A DNA stretch of 64,000 bases from Streptomyces sedi. GTDB taxonomy: Bacteria; Actinomycetota; Actinomycetes; Streptomycetales; Streptomycetaceae. Both the position numbers and the translations under genes were made by a program. The notes below the pieces were generated by a model, which did not search any database, was not told where the DNA came from, and worked only from the letters and a program-made list of their open reading frames with translations. Positions 25,388-33,441 of the stretch are shown piece by piece (the stretch's first letter is position 1; each line of letters opens with the position of its first letter). The stretch spans positions 248,001-312,000 of the forward strand of contig NZ_VDGT01000003.1 of NCBI RefSeq assembly GCF_006335015.1. Reading direction: 5' to 3'.

Positions 25388-28300
25388 GTGCCCGCACGAC
25401 TCACGGGTCCCGAGCAGCTCGCCGAGTTGCTCGGCGTCCCCTTCACCCCGGAGCAGCTGGCCTGCGTCACCGCGCCCCCGGTGCCGCAGGCCGTGGTCGC
25501 CGGTGCCGGTTCCGGCAAGACCACGGTGATGGCCGCCCGCGTCGTCTGGCTCGCCGGCACCGGACAGGTTGCCCCGGAGCGGGTGTTGGGCCTGACGTTC
25601 ACCAACAAGGCGGCGGCCGAGCTCGCCGAGCGGGTGCGCGCCGCCCTGGCCAGGGCCCGCATCGACACCTCCGAGTCCGGCGAGCCGACCATCTCGACCT
25701 ACCACGCGTTCGCCGGCCGGCTGCTGAGCGAGCACGGGCTGCGGCTCGGCGTCGAGCCCTCCTCCCGGCTGCTGGCCGACGCCGGCCGCTTCCAGCTGGC
25801 CGCCGAGGTGCTGCGCGGCGCGCCCGCCGACTTCGAGCCGCCGGAGGCCGGGTTCACCACCCTCGTGAGTGATCTGATCGCCCTGGACGGCGAGTTGTCG
25901 GAGCACCTGGTGACGCCCGAGCGGCTGCGCGCCTTCGACGGCGAGCTGCTGGCCGAGCTGGAGACGGCCAGGCTGACCAACGCGGCGCTGCGCCAGGTGC
26001 CGAAGGCAGCCGCCGGGCGGCGGGCGCTGCTGGAGCGCGTCGAGGAGTACCGGGCCCGCAAGCGCGCCCGCGACCTGCTGGACTTCGGCGACCAGATCGC
26101 GCTCGCCGCCCGGCTGGCCACCGAGCGCCCGGAGGTCGGGCGGCTGCTGCGCGAGCAGTTCGGGGTGGTGCTGCTCGACGAGTACCAGGACACCTCCGTG
26201 GCCCAGCGGATGCTGCTCGCCGGCCTCTTCGGCTCCGGCAGCGGCCACCCGGTCACCGCTGTCGGCGACCCCTGCCAGGCCATCTACGGCTGGCGCGGCG
26301 CCTCGGTGGCGAACCTGGACGACTTCCCCGAGCACTTCGCCGACGCCGCCGGCCGCCCCGCCACCGTGCTCACCCTCAGCGAGAACCGCCGCAGCGGCGG
26401 CCGGCTGCTGGCCCTCGCCAACGAGCTGGCCGCGCCGCTGCGCGCACGGCACCCCGCCGTCCGCCCGCTGCGCCCGGCGGACGGCGCCGAGCGGGACGGG
26501 CTGGTGCGCTGCGCGCTGCTGGAGACGCACGCCGAGGAGTTGGGCTGGCTGGCGGACTCCGTCGCCCACCTGGTCGGCACGGGCACCGCCCCGGGCGAGA
26601 TCGCCGTGCTCTGCCGCACCGCGGGCGACTTCCCGCTGATCCAGGCCGAGCTGGTGGCGCGCGGGGTGCCGGTCGAGGTGGTCGGGCTCTCCGGGCTGCT
26701 CCATCTGCCGGAGGTCTCCGACCTGGTCGCCGTCTGCCAGGTGCTCGCCGACCCCACGGCCAACGCGGCCCTCGTCCGGCTGCTGACCGGCCCGCGGTGG
26801 CGGATCGGCCCGCGCGACCTGGCGCTGCTCGGCCGCCGCGCCCGGCTGCTGGTGCGGCGCGGGGGCGGCGCGGACGACGGCGACGAGGAGGCGGCGGCGC
26901 TGGCCCGGCTGGCCGACGCGGTCGCCGGCACCGACCCGGCGGAGGTGGTCTCGCTGGCCGACGCGCTGGACACCTTCGTCGGCGGCGGCGGGGAGCAGCC
27001 GGGCTTCGCCGAGCCGGACGACAGGCTGCCGTTCTCCCCGCAGGCCCGCGTCCGCTTCGCCCACCTGGCGGCCGAGCTGCGGGAGTTGCGCCGTTCGTTG
27101 GCCGACCCGCTGATGGACACGCTCCACCGGGTGCTCGGCGCCACCGGGCTTGAGGTGGAGCTGGCGGCCTCGCCGCAGGCGCTGGCGGCGCGGCGCCGGG
27201 AGACGCTGGGCGCGTTCCTCGACGTGGCGGCCGGCTTCGCCGCCGGCCGGGCCGGCACCGCCGTGCGGGGGGAGGCCACCCTCCCCGCCTTTCTCGCCTT
27301 TCTGCGGGCCGCCGAGGAGTACGACCGGGGCCTCGACGGCTCGCTGCCCAGCGGCGGCGACGCGGTGCAGGTGCTCACCGCGCACAAGGCCAAGGGCCTG
27401 GAGTGGGACGTGGTGGCGCTGCCGGGGCTGTGCGCAGGCGTCTTCCCCGGCGCCCGCGCCAGGGACTCCTGGCTGCGCCAGTCCAGGACCCTGCCGCACC
27501 CGTTGCGCGGCGACGCGGAGACGCTGCCGGCGACCCCGGAGTGGACCTCCGCGGGGCTGAAGGCCCACGGGGTGGAGAGCGCCGCGCAGTTGGAGCTGGA
27601 GGAGCTGCGGCTCGGCTATGTCGCGTTCACCCGGCCCCGCCGGCTGCTGCTCGGCTCGGGGCACTGGTGGGGGCCGAGCCAGAAGCGCCCGCGCGGCCCG
27701 TCCGCGTTCCTTGAGGCGCTGCGCGCCCACTGCGAGGCCGGCGCCGACCACGGCGAGGTGGAGCACTGGGCCGAGCCCCCCGAGGAGGACGCGGAGAACC
27801 CGGCGCTGACGGCGGCCCGGGCGGCCGAGCCGACGTGGCCGCTGCCGCTCGACCCGGCGGCGCTGGCCCGCCGCCGCGCCGCGGCCCGCGCGGTCCTCGC
27901 CCGCCTCGGCGCCCCGCCGGAGCAGCGCCACGCGGAGCACGGGCAGCACGAGGAGCACGGGGAGTACGGGGAGCACGAGGGGGAGGAAGCCGCGGCGGAG
28001 TCCGTTCCCGCCGGGGAGGTGACCGAGGACGAGCTGACGCCCGAGGAGCGGCGGAAGGTCGCCTCCTGGGACCGCGACCTGCCGGTGCTCGCCGAGGAGC
28101 TGCGCCAGGCCAGGTCGGGGGTGCGGGAGGTGCGGCTGCCGCTGTCGCTGACCGCGACCCAGGTGCAGCGGCTGGCGGCCGACCCGGACGGCTTCGCCCG
28201 CGAGCTGGCCCGGCCGATGCCGCGCCCGCCGCAGCCGGCGGCCCGCCGGGGCACCCGGTTCCACGCCTGGGTGCAGTCCAGTTTCGAGACATTGCCGCTG

Positions 28301-28768
28301 CCCCTGCTCGGCCCGGACGAGCTGCCGGGCGGCGACCCGGGCGAGGACGCCGAGATCCGCGACGAGGAAGAACTGGCCGCGCTCAAGGAGGCGTTCAGCC
28401 GCACCCCGTACGCGCGCCGCCGCCCCTACCGGATCGAGGCGCCGTTCCAGCTCCAGCTCGCCGGCCGGGTGATCAGGGGGCGGATCGACGCCGTCTACCG
28501 GGTGCCGGAGCGGCCGGGGAGACCCACGCCCCGCTTCGAGGTCATCGACTGGAAGACGGCCCGCCGCCAGGAGGCCGACCCGCTCCAGCTGGCCATCTAC
28601 CGGCTCGCCTGGGCCGAACGCCACCAGCTGCCGTTGAGCGAGGTCAGCGCCGCTTTTCTCTATGTCCGCAGCGGCGAGCTGGTGCGCCCCAGCGTGCTCC
28701 CGGGGCGCCGTGGCCTGGAACGGCTGCTGACGGGGGAGGACGCCTGGGAGCTCAACGATCCCGGTTAG
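25388..28768 (+). CDS. adnB: AdnB: UvrD-like helicase with RecB-family nuclease domain
   Basis: A 1126-residue partner of AdnA. Walker A is GAGSGKTT (about residue 40); LLDEYQDTS, VGDPCQAIYGWRGAS, VLTAHKAKGLEWD and VAFTRPRRLL follow. The C-terminal RecB-type nuclease shows FHAWVQ, GRIDAVYR, EVIDWKTARR and PLQLAIYRLA. The GTG at 25388 (MPARLTGPEQL) is chosen because actinobacterial AdnB proteins start near this point; GTGs at 25364 and 25367 are alternatives, and no clear ribosome binding site decides. A His/Glu-rich insert (about 845-865) is made of imperfect short DNA repeats (27930-27985) and is probably a disordered linker between motor and nuclease. Confidence 0.94.
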   Translation: MPARLTGPEQLAELLGVPFTPEQLACVTAPPVPQAVVAGAGSGKTTVMAARVVWLAGTGQVAPERVLGLTFTNKAAAELAERVRAALARARIDTSESGEPTISTYHAFAGRLLSEHGLRLGVEPSSRLLADAGRFQLAAEVLRGAPADFEPPEAGFTTLVSDLIALDGELSEHLVTPERLRAFDGELLAELETARLTNAALRQVPKAAAGRRALLERVEEYRARKRARDLLDFGDQIALAARLATERPEVGRLLREQFGVVLLDEYQDTSVAQRMLLAGLFGSGSGHPVTAVGDPCQAIYGWRGASVANLDDFPEHFADAAGRPATVLTLSENRRSGGRLLALANELAAPLRARHPAVRPLRPADGAERDGLVRCALLETHAEELGWLADSVAHLVGTGTAPGEIAVLCRTAGDFPLIQAELVARGVPVEVVGLSGLLHLPEVSDLVAVCQVLADPTANAALVRLLTGPRWRIGPRDLALLGRRARLLVRRGGGADDGDEEAAALARLADAVAGTDPAEVVSLADALDTFVGGGGEQPGFAEPDDRLPFSPQARVRFAHLAAELRELRRSLADPLMDTLHRVLGATGLEVELAASPQALAARRRETLGAFLDVAAGFAAGRAGTAVRGEATLPAFLAFLRAAEEYDRGLDGSLPSGGDAVQVLTAHKAKGLEWDVVALPGLCAGVFPGARARDSWLRQSRTLPHPLRGDAETLPATPEWTSAGLKAHGVESAAQLELEELRLGYVAFTRPRRLLLGSGHWWGPSQKRPRGPSAFLEALRAHCEAGADHGEVEHWAEPPEEDAENPALTAARAAEPTWPLPLDPAALARRRAAARAVLARLGAPPEQRHAEHGQHEEHGEYGEHEGEEAAAESVPAGEVTEDELTPEERRKVASWDRDLPVLAEELRQARSGVREVRLPLSLTATQVQRLAADPDGFARELARPMPRPPQPAARRGTRFHAWVQSSFETLPLPLLGPDELPGGDPGEDAEIRDEEELAALKEAFSRTPYARRRPYRIEAPFQLQLAGRVIRGRIDAVYRVPERPGRPTPRFEVIDWKTARRQEADPLQLAIYRLAWAERHQLPLSEVSAAFLYVRSGELVRPSVLPGRRGLERLLTGEDAWELNDPG

Positions 28769-28778
28769 GCTTTCGGGT

Positions 28779-29726
28779 ATGAGTACCACCCCGGCCAGCC
28801 AGGACAGCGTCGTCCAGCCGATCCCCCTCACCGCGACCGGAGGCATCGACCGGGACTCCGGTCACCGCCTCGACGAGGCGTGGCTGGGAGCCGCGTGGAG
28901 CCATCCCAGCACCCGGGTCTTCGTGGTGTCGGGCGGGCAGGCGCTCATCGAGGAGTCCCCGGACGGTCGCACCGAGCTGGTGATGATGCCGTCCTTCGAC
29001 GCCCCCCTCACGGAGGCCCACCGCTACTACCTGGGCACCGACGAGGAGGGCGTCCGCTACTTCGCCCTCCAGAAGGACGCCCTGCCGGGGCGCATGGACG
29101 ACGCGGCCCGCCCGGCCGGTCTCCGCGAGGCGGCGACGCTGCTCTCGGACCGGGACAGCGAGCTGATGGTGCACGCGGTCGCCCTGGAGAACTGGCAGCG
29201 GCTGCACCGCTTCTGCTCCCGCTGCGGCGAGCGCACCGTGATCGCGGCGGCCGGCCATGTGCGCCGCTGCCAGGCGTGCGGCGCCGAGCACTACCCGCGC
29301 ACCGACCCGGCCGTGATCATGCTGGTCCTCGACGACGACGACCGGGCGCTGCTCGGCCGGCAACTGCACTGGCCCAAGGGCCGGTTCTCCACCCTGGCGG
29401 GCTTCGTCGAGCCGGGGGAGTCGATCGAGCAGGCGGTGGTGCGGGAGGTCGCCGAGGAGGCCGGTGTCACGGTCGGCGAGGTCGCCTACCAGGCCAGCCA
29501 GCCCTGGCCGTTCCCCTCCAGCCTGATGCTGGGCTTTGTCGCCCGCGCCACGACCACCGAGGTCACGGTGGACGGCGAGGAGATCGAGGAGGCCCGCTGG
29601 TTCTCGCGGGACGACCTGCGGGAGGCCATGGAGTCGGGCGAGGTGCTGGCCCCGTCCGGGGTCTCCATCGCCTCCCGCCTGGTCGAGCAGTGGTACGGCA
29701 AGCCACTGGTCAGCTCACTCTGGTGA
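28779..29726 (+). CDS. nudC: NAD(+) diphosphatase NudC
   Basis: A 315-residue enzyme that cleaves NADH/NAD to NMN and AMP and, in other bacteria, removes NAD caps from RNA. A zinc ribbon uses C146, C149, C164 and C167. The Nudix box GFVEPGESIEQAVV...REVAEEAG spans about 208-229, and the NudC-specific SQPWPFPSS motif is at 240-248. The ATG lies 10 nt after the adnB stop, so it is probably co-transcribed. In Mycobacterium the same gene lies between adnB and uvrD2; the potassium channel gene found there (kch) is absent here. Confidence 0.95.
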   Translation: MSTTPASQDSVVQPIPLTATGGIDRDSGHRLDEAWLGAAWSHPSTRVFVVSGGQALIEESPDGRTELVMMPSFDAPLTEAHRYYLGTDEEGVRYFALQKDALPGRMDDAARPAGLREAATLLSDRDSELMVHAVALENWQRLHRFCSRCGERTVIAAAGHVRRCQACGAEHYPRTDPAVIMLVLDDDDRALLGRQLHWPKGRFSTLAGFVEPGESIEQAVVREVAEEAGVTVGEVAYQASQPWPFPSSLMLGFVARATTTEVTVDGEEIEEARWFSRDDLREAMESGEVLAPSGVSIASRLVEQWYGKPLVSSLW

Positions 29727-29779
29727 ACTGGTAAGCCTGGTGGCCCGGGTGGTCAGCCGACCGGTCAGGTGGCCGCGGC

Positions 29780-30034
29780 TCAGGCGGCCAGGGCGTTCTT
29801 CACCTCGTTGAGCGAGGGGTTGGTCATGGTCGTCTCGGCACCGCTCTCGCCGACGACCACGAGCGTGGGGACCGTCCTGTTGCCGCCGTTGGCCTTCTCC
29901 ACCAGCGCCACGGCCGCCGGGTCCTGCTCGATGTCGACCTCGTTGAACGCGATGCCCTCGCGGCCCATCTGGCTCTTCAAACGACGGCAGTAACCACACC
30001 AGGTGGTGCTGTACATCGTCACTGTGCCCTGCAT
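29780..30034 (-). CDS. mrx1: Mycoredoxin (glutaredoxin-like)
   Basis: An 84-residue thiol oxidoreductase with the CGYC active site (Cys13, Cys16) near the N-terminus and the cis-proline loop TVPTLVV. Mycoredoxins reduce mixed disulfides with mycothiol, the actinobacterial low-molecular-weight thiol. The ATG at 30034 follows AAGGAG at an ideal distance; the long upstream frame is not coding. It is divergent from uvrD2, convergent with nudC, and has a SigR-type promoter at 30108-30134, which fits a role in disulfide stress. Confidence 0.93.
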   Translation of the reverse strand: MQGTVTMYSTTWCGYCRRLKSQMGREGIAFNEVDIEQDPAAVALVEKANGGNRTVPTLVVVGESGAETTMTNPSLNEVKNALAA

Positions 30035-30107
30035 CGTCCGGCTCCTTCGCGAGATGGCCTGTGGTGGGTGAGGATGGGGACACCGGGTCCGAACCCTGCG
30101 AGGGGGG

Positions 30108-30134
30108 AACGTCCGGAGCGGTACGAGGAATTCC
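30108..30134 (-). promoter_or_regulatory. SigR-type promoter for mycoredoxin
   Basis: On the minus strand, GGAAT (30134-30130) and GTT (30110-30108) are separated by 19 nt, matching the SigR consensus. This gives a leader of about 65 nt before the mycoredoxin ATG. Confidence 0.65.
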
Positions 30135-30140
30135 ACCGGC

Positions 30141-30149
30141 TGTGGACAA
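30141..30149 (-). promoter_or_regulatory. Perfect DnaA-box sequence between mrx and uvrD2
   Basis: TTGTCCACA on the minus strand is the exact Streptomyces-preferred DnaA box. It lies in the 155-bp divergent promoter region, just upstream of the SigR-type promoter. A single box could be regulatory or chance. Confidence 0.35.
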
Positions 30150-30189
30150 CCCGAAGCGCGCCGCCGCCAGGACCTGGCAGCATGGCGGG

Positions 30190-32502
30190 GTGACTTCAGC
30201 ACCGCACGCCTCAGCCGTCCCGCCGGAGAGCCCGCTCCCCGGGAGCACTCCGCCGGGGAGTCGCGCGGCCGGCGCCCCGCACGGGACGCTACCGCACGGT
30301 GCCTTCCCGGCCGTCCCGGACTCGGCGGACGCCGTCCTCGACGGCCTCGACCCGGAGCAGCGCACGGTCGCCACCACGTTGCGGGGCCCGGTCTGCGTGC
30401 TGGCCGGCGCCGGCACGGGCAAGACCAGGGCCATCACCCACCGCATCGCCTACGGCGTGCGCGCCGGCGTCTACCAGCCGAACACGGTGCTCGCCGTCAC
30501 CTTCACGGCCAGGGCGGCGGGCGAGATGCGCGGCAGGCTCCGGCAGTTGGGCGCCGGCGGCGTGCAGACCCGCACCTTCCACGCGGCGGCGCTGCGGCAG
30601 CTCCAGTTCTTCTGGCCCAAGGCGATCGGCGGCGAGCAGCCGCGGCTGCTGGAGCGCAAGCACCAGCTGGTCGCTGAGGCGGGCGCGCGCTGCCGCATCC
30701 GGCTGGAGCGGGCCGAGCTGCGGGACATGCTCGGCGAGATCGAGTGGGCCAAGGTCACCCAGGCCACCCCCGAGGACTATCCGGCCGTCGTCGCCAAGTC
30801 CGACCGGGACGCGCCGCGCGACCCGGCGGAGACCAGCCGGGTCTACGCGACATACGAGCGCCTCAAGCGCGACCGGGGCCTGATCGACTTCGAGGACGTG
30901 CTGCTGCTGACGGTCGGCATCCTCACCGACAGGCCCGACATCGCCGACACCATCCGCCGCCAGTACCAGCACTTCACGGTCGACGAGTACCAGGACGTCA
31001 GCCCGCTCCAGCAGCGCCTGCTCCAGCTGTGGCTGGGGGACCGGGACAGCGTCTGCGTGGTCGGCGACGCCAGCCAGACCATCTACTCGTTCACCGGCGC
31101 CACCCCCGATCACCTGCTGAACTTCCGTGCCCAGCACCCCGAGGCCACCCTGGTCAAGCTGGTGCGCGACTACCGGTCCACGCCCCAGGTGGTGCATCTG
31201 GCGAACGGGCTGCTGGCCCAGGCGAAGGGCCGCGCGGCCGAGCACCGGTTGGAGCTGGTCTCCCAGCGGCAGCCCGGACCCGAGCCCGTCTTCCACGAGC
31301 ACGCCGACGAGCCGGCCGAGGCGGAGGCCACGGCCGGCCGGATCAAGGAGCTGCTGACCCCGGTCGCCGAGGGCGGCCCCGGCGTCCCGGCCAGCGAGAT
31401 CGCCGTCCTCTACCGGGTCAACGCCCAGTCCGAAATCTACGAGCAGGCCCTCGCGGACGCCGGGGTGCCCTACCAGCTCCGAGGCGCCGAGCGCTTCTTC
31501 GACCGCCAGGAGATCCAGCAGGCCGGGCTCGCGCTGCGCGGCGCCTCCCGCGCCGCGGGGACCGACACCTCGGCCGCCGAGGGGGAGGGGCTGGCCGCGG
31601 AGGTCGGCGCGGTGCTCGCCAGCACCGGCTGGACGCCGGAGCCGCCCGCCGGCTCGGGGGCGGCCAGGGACCGCTGGGAGTCACTGCGGGCGCTGGTGCG
31701 GCTGGCCGAGGAGTTCCAGCGTTCCCGCCCGGACGCGGTGCTGGCGGACTTCGTCGCCGAGCTGGCCGAGCGGGCCGCGGCCCAGCACGCGCCGACGGTC
31801 GAGGGCGTCACCCTGGCCTCGTTCCACACGGCCAAGGGGCTGGAGTGGGACGCGGTCTTCCTCGTCGGGCTCACGGACGGGATGCTGCCGATCACCCACG
31901 CCAAGACGCCCGAGCAGATCGAGGAGGAGCGCCGGCTGCTCTATGTCGGCGTCACCAGGGCCCGCTTCCATCTGTGCATGTCGTGGGCGCTGGCCCGCTC
32001 CCCGGGCGGCCGGGCCGGACGGCGCCCCAGCCGCTTCCTGGACGGGCTGCGGCCGGGCTCGGCTTCGGACGCGGCCCGGGGACGCGGCGGCGCCGGGGGA
32101 GTGGAGCGCGGCGGTGCCAAGGGGCGCAAGCCGCGCGGCCCGGTGCCCTGCCGGGTGTGCGGGCGCACACTCACGGAGGCCACGGAGCTGAAGCTGCGCC
32201 GTTGCGTGGACTGCCCCTCGACGATGGACGAGGAGCTGTACGAGCGGATGCGCGAGTGGCGGCTCGAACGCGCCCAGGAGCTGGGGCGGCCGGCGTACGC
32301 CGTCTTCACCGACGCCACCCTGATGGCGATCGCGGAGCAGCCGCCCGCCACCGAGCGCGAGCTGACCCGCGTTCCCGGGGTGGGCCCCCACAAGCTGCGG
32401 CAATTCGGCGCGGAGCTGCTGGCGCTCTGCGCGGGGGAGCCGCTTCCCGAGCGGGCCGAGGAGGGCTCGGAAGAAGCTTCCGAAGAGGACCCCGAAAAAT
32501 AG
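30190..32502 (+). CDS. uvrD2: UvrD2-type ATP-dependent DNA helicase with HRDC domain
   Basis: A 770-residue superfamily 1 helicase. Walker A is GAGTGKTR; VDEYQDVS, VVGDASQTIYSFTGA, SFHTAKGLEWDAV and LLYVGVTRAR are the other motor motifs. The C-terminus carries the UvrD2-specific tetracysteine module (CRVC...CVDC, about 655-680) and an HRDC domain (about 690-755). The GTG at 30190 is chosen because the preceding reading frame crosses the divergent promoters. The last codons overlap a candidate wblC promoter. It unwinds 3'-tailed duplexes in DNA repair and is essential in mycobacteria. Confidence 0.93.
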   Translation: MTSAPHASAVPPESPLPGSTPPGSRAAGAPHGTLPHGAFPAVPDSADAVLDGLDPEQRTVATTLRGPVCVLAGAGTGKTRAITHRIAYGVRAGVYQPNTVLAVTFTARAAGEMRGRLRQLGAGGVQTRTFHAAALRQLQFFWPKAIGGEQPRLLERKHQLVAEAGARCRIRLERAELRDMLGEIEWAKVTQATPEDYPAVVAKSDRDAPRDPAETSRVYATYERLKRDRGLIDFEDVLLLTVGILTDRPDIADTIRRQYQHFTVDEYQDVSPLQQRLLQLWLGDRDSVCVVGDASQTIYSFTGATPDHLLNFRAQHPEATLVKLVRDYRSTPQVVHLANGLLAQAKGRAAEHRLELVSQRQPGPEPVFHEHADEPAEAEATAGRIKELLTPVAEGGPGVPASEIAVLYRVNAQSEIYEQALADAGVPYQLRGAERFFDRQEIQQAGLALRGASRAAGTDTSAAEGEGLAAEVGAVLASTGWTPEPPAGSGAARDRWESLRALVRLAEEFQRSRPDAVLADFVAELAERAAAQHAPTVEGVTLASFHTAKGLEWDAVFLVGLTDGMLPITHAKTPEQIEEERRLLYVGVTRARFHLCMSWALARSPGGRAGRRPSRFLDGLRPGSASDAARGRGGAGGVERGGAKGRKPRGPVPCRVCGRTLTEATELKLRRCVDCPSTMDEELYERMREWRLERAQELGRPAYAVFTDATLMAIAEQPPATERELTRVPGVGPHKLRQFGAELLALCAGEPLPERAEEGSEEASEEDPEK

Positions 32503-32533
32503 ATTGCGTCCCCGAGAGCGGTCCGCATAGCGT
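32494..32533 (+). promoter_or_regulatory. Candidate WblC-activated promoter of the wblC transcript
   Basis: An AT-rich block (GAAAAATAGA, 32494-32503), rare in this GC-rich DNA, directly precedes a -35-like TTGCGT (32504-32509). A -10-like TAGCGT (TAnnnT, 32528-32533) follows after 18 nt. WhiB7/WblC-activated promoters have an AT-rich element just upstream of the -35 site. The promoter overlaps the uvrD2 stop codon and would give a leader of about 550 nt to wblC. Confidence 0.5.
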
Positions 32534-32645
32534 GCTCCACGTGACTCCGGGAGAGGGTTTCCCTTCCCACGGACCCATGCTGTACTGAGACAAACACCCC
32601 GGTGGCCCAGGCCGCCCCTGAGACTCCGCGAAGGAGGCGATTCCC

Positions 32646-32966
32646 GTGCTCGTTCTGACTCACGACAAGCTGTCCGGCCCGGCTTTCGCCGACTCCGCCG
32701 TACTCAGTGAGGCCCTGCCGTCTGTCGAGGTGGCGCTGCTGGCCGCAGCCATGCCCATGTCCGACGCCATCGGTGTCTTCGCTGACGAGCGACCGATCTC
32801 GGTGCCCGAGACGGCAGCTGCGGCGGCAGTCGCAGGCGGCGTGGCCGCCTATGGCAACGCCACGGCCAATCTCGTCGGCGCCGGCCACCAGACCTTTGGA
32901 CAGCAGACCAAGTCTCACTCGAAGTGGGCCCTCCGCGGGCTCGAACCCTGGAGTGATCCAACCTGA
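32646..32966 (+). CDS. Small hypothetical protein / leader ORF of wblC
   Basis: A 106-residue ORF starting at GTG 32646, with an excellent ribosome binding site (GAAGGAGG, about 9 nt upstream). GC at third codon positions looks lower than in neighbours. The product is Ala-rich with a mildly hydrophobic middle (LPSVEVALLAAAMP, then AAAAAVAGGVAAYG) and a polar C-terminus; no family is recognised. Its TGA (32964-32966) sits inside an 8-bp hairpin (32961-32968 with 32974-32981) only 26 nt before the intrinsic terminator preceding wblC. It may be an independent small gene, or the leader ORF whose translation controls attenuation. Confidence 0.55.
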   Translation: MLVLTHDKLSGPAFADSAVLSEALPSVEVALLAAAMPMSDAIGVFADERPISVPETAAAAAVAGGVAAYGNATANLVGAGHQTFGQQTKSHSKWALRGLEPWSDPT

Positions 32967-33033
32967 TCGGCGAGATCAGGTCGGCACCTCAGGGGCCGCG
33001 GAACCCACACAGGGTTTCGCGGCCCTTTTGTTT
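32961..33033 (+). promoter_or_regulatory. wblC attenuator: intrinsic terminator with upstream competing hairpin
   Basis: A 14-bp stem (32993-33006 with 33012-33025, one G-U pair, loop ACACA) is followed by TTTTGTTT, a textbook intrinsic terminator placed 57 nt before the wblC GTG. Upstream, an 8-bp hairpin (32961-32968 / 32974-32981) contains the leader ORF stop. A CCGCGG at 32933-32938 can pair with CCGCGG at 32996-33001 in the terminator arm, giving a possible antiterminator. Ribosome-mediated attenuation of wblC/whiB7 is known in this gene family. The exact switch here is inferred. Confidence 0.75.
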
Positions 33034-33090
33034 CCCGTCGCCCGGCGACCGCCGAGCGGTTCGACAACTCAACGACACGAGGACAACACC

Positions 33091-33441
33091 GTGCCACTCG
33101 CGCCGTACGCCCGACCTGACCTCAACTCGCCACCCGATCCGGAGACTTCAGTGACCCCGCTCTTCACGTTGAACGAGCTCGACGAGGCCATCGAGCGACT
33201 CGACGAAAGCGTGCCCTGCCGCTCGTACGACCCCGAGGTGTTCTTCGCCGAGTCGCCCGCCGACGTCGAGTACGCCAAGTCCCTCTGTCAGACCTGTCCG
33301 CTCCGCGAGGCGTGTCTCGCCGGCGCGAAGGACCGCCGGGAGCCCTGGGGCGTCTGGGGCGGGGAGCTCTTCGTCCAGGGCGTGGTGGTCCCGAGGAAGC
33401 GGCCCCGTGGCCGCCCCCGGAAGAACCCGGTCTCGGCATGA
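33091..33441 (+). CDS. wblC: WblC (WhiB7 homologue), antibiotic-response transcription factor
   Basis: A 116-residue Wbl protein. Cys43, Cys66, Cys69 and Cys75 (C-X22-C-X2-C-X5-C) bind a 4Fe-4S cluster. The GVWGGE turn (87-92) contacts the housekeeping sigma factor, and the AT-hook RGRPRKN (106-112) binds AT-rich promoter DNA, the feature that separates WblC/WhiB7 from other Wbl proteins. It activates intrinsic resistance genes when ribosome inhibitors are present. The GTG at 33091 has ACGAGGA 8 nt upstream; a GTG at 33151 is a weaker option. It sits behind an attenuator and probably activates its own promoter. Confidence 0.95.
   Translation: MPLAPYARPDLNSPPDPETSVTPLFTLNELDEAIERLDESVPCRSYDPEVFFAESPADVEYAKSLCQTCPLREACLAGAKDRREPWGVWGGELFVQGVVVPRKRPRGRPRKNPVSA

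Noticed and set aside
32920..32960. tRNA-like T-arm (GGGCTCGAACCCTG) in the wblC leader
   Set aside because: No acceptor, D or anticodon arms can be folded around it; it is part of the leader ORF and its RNA structure.
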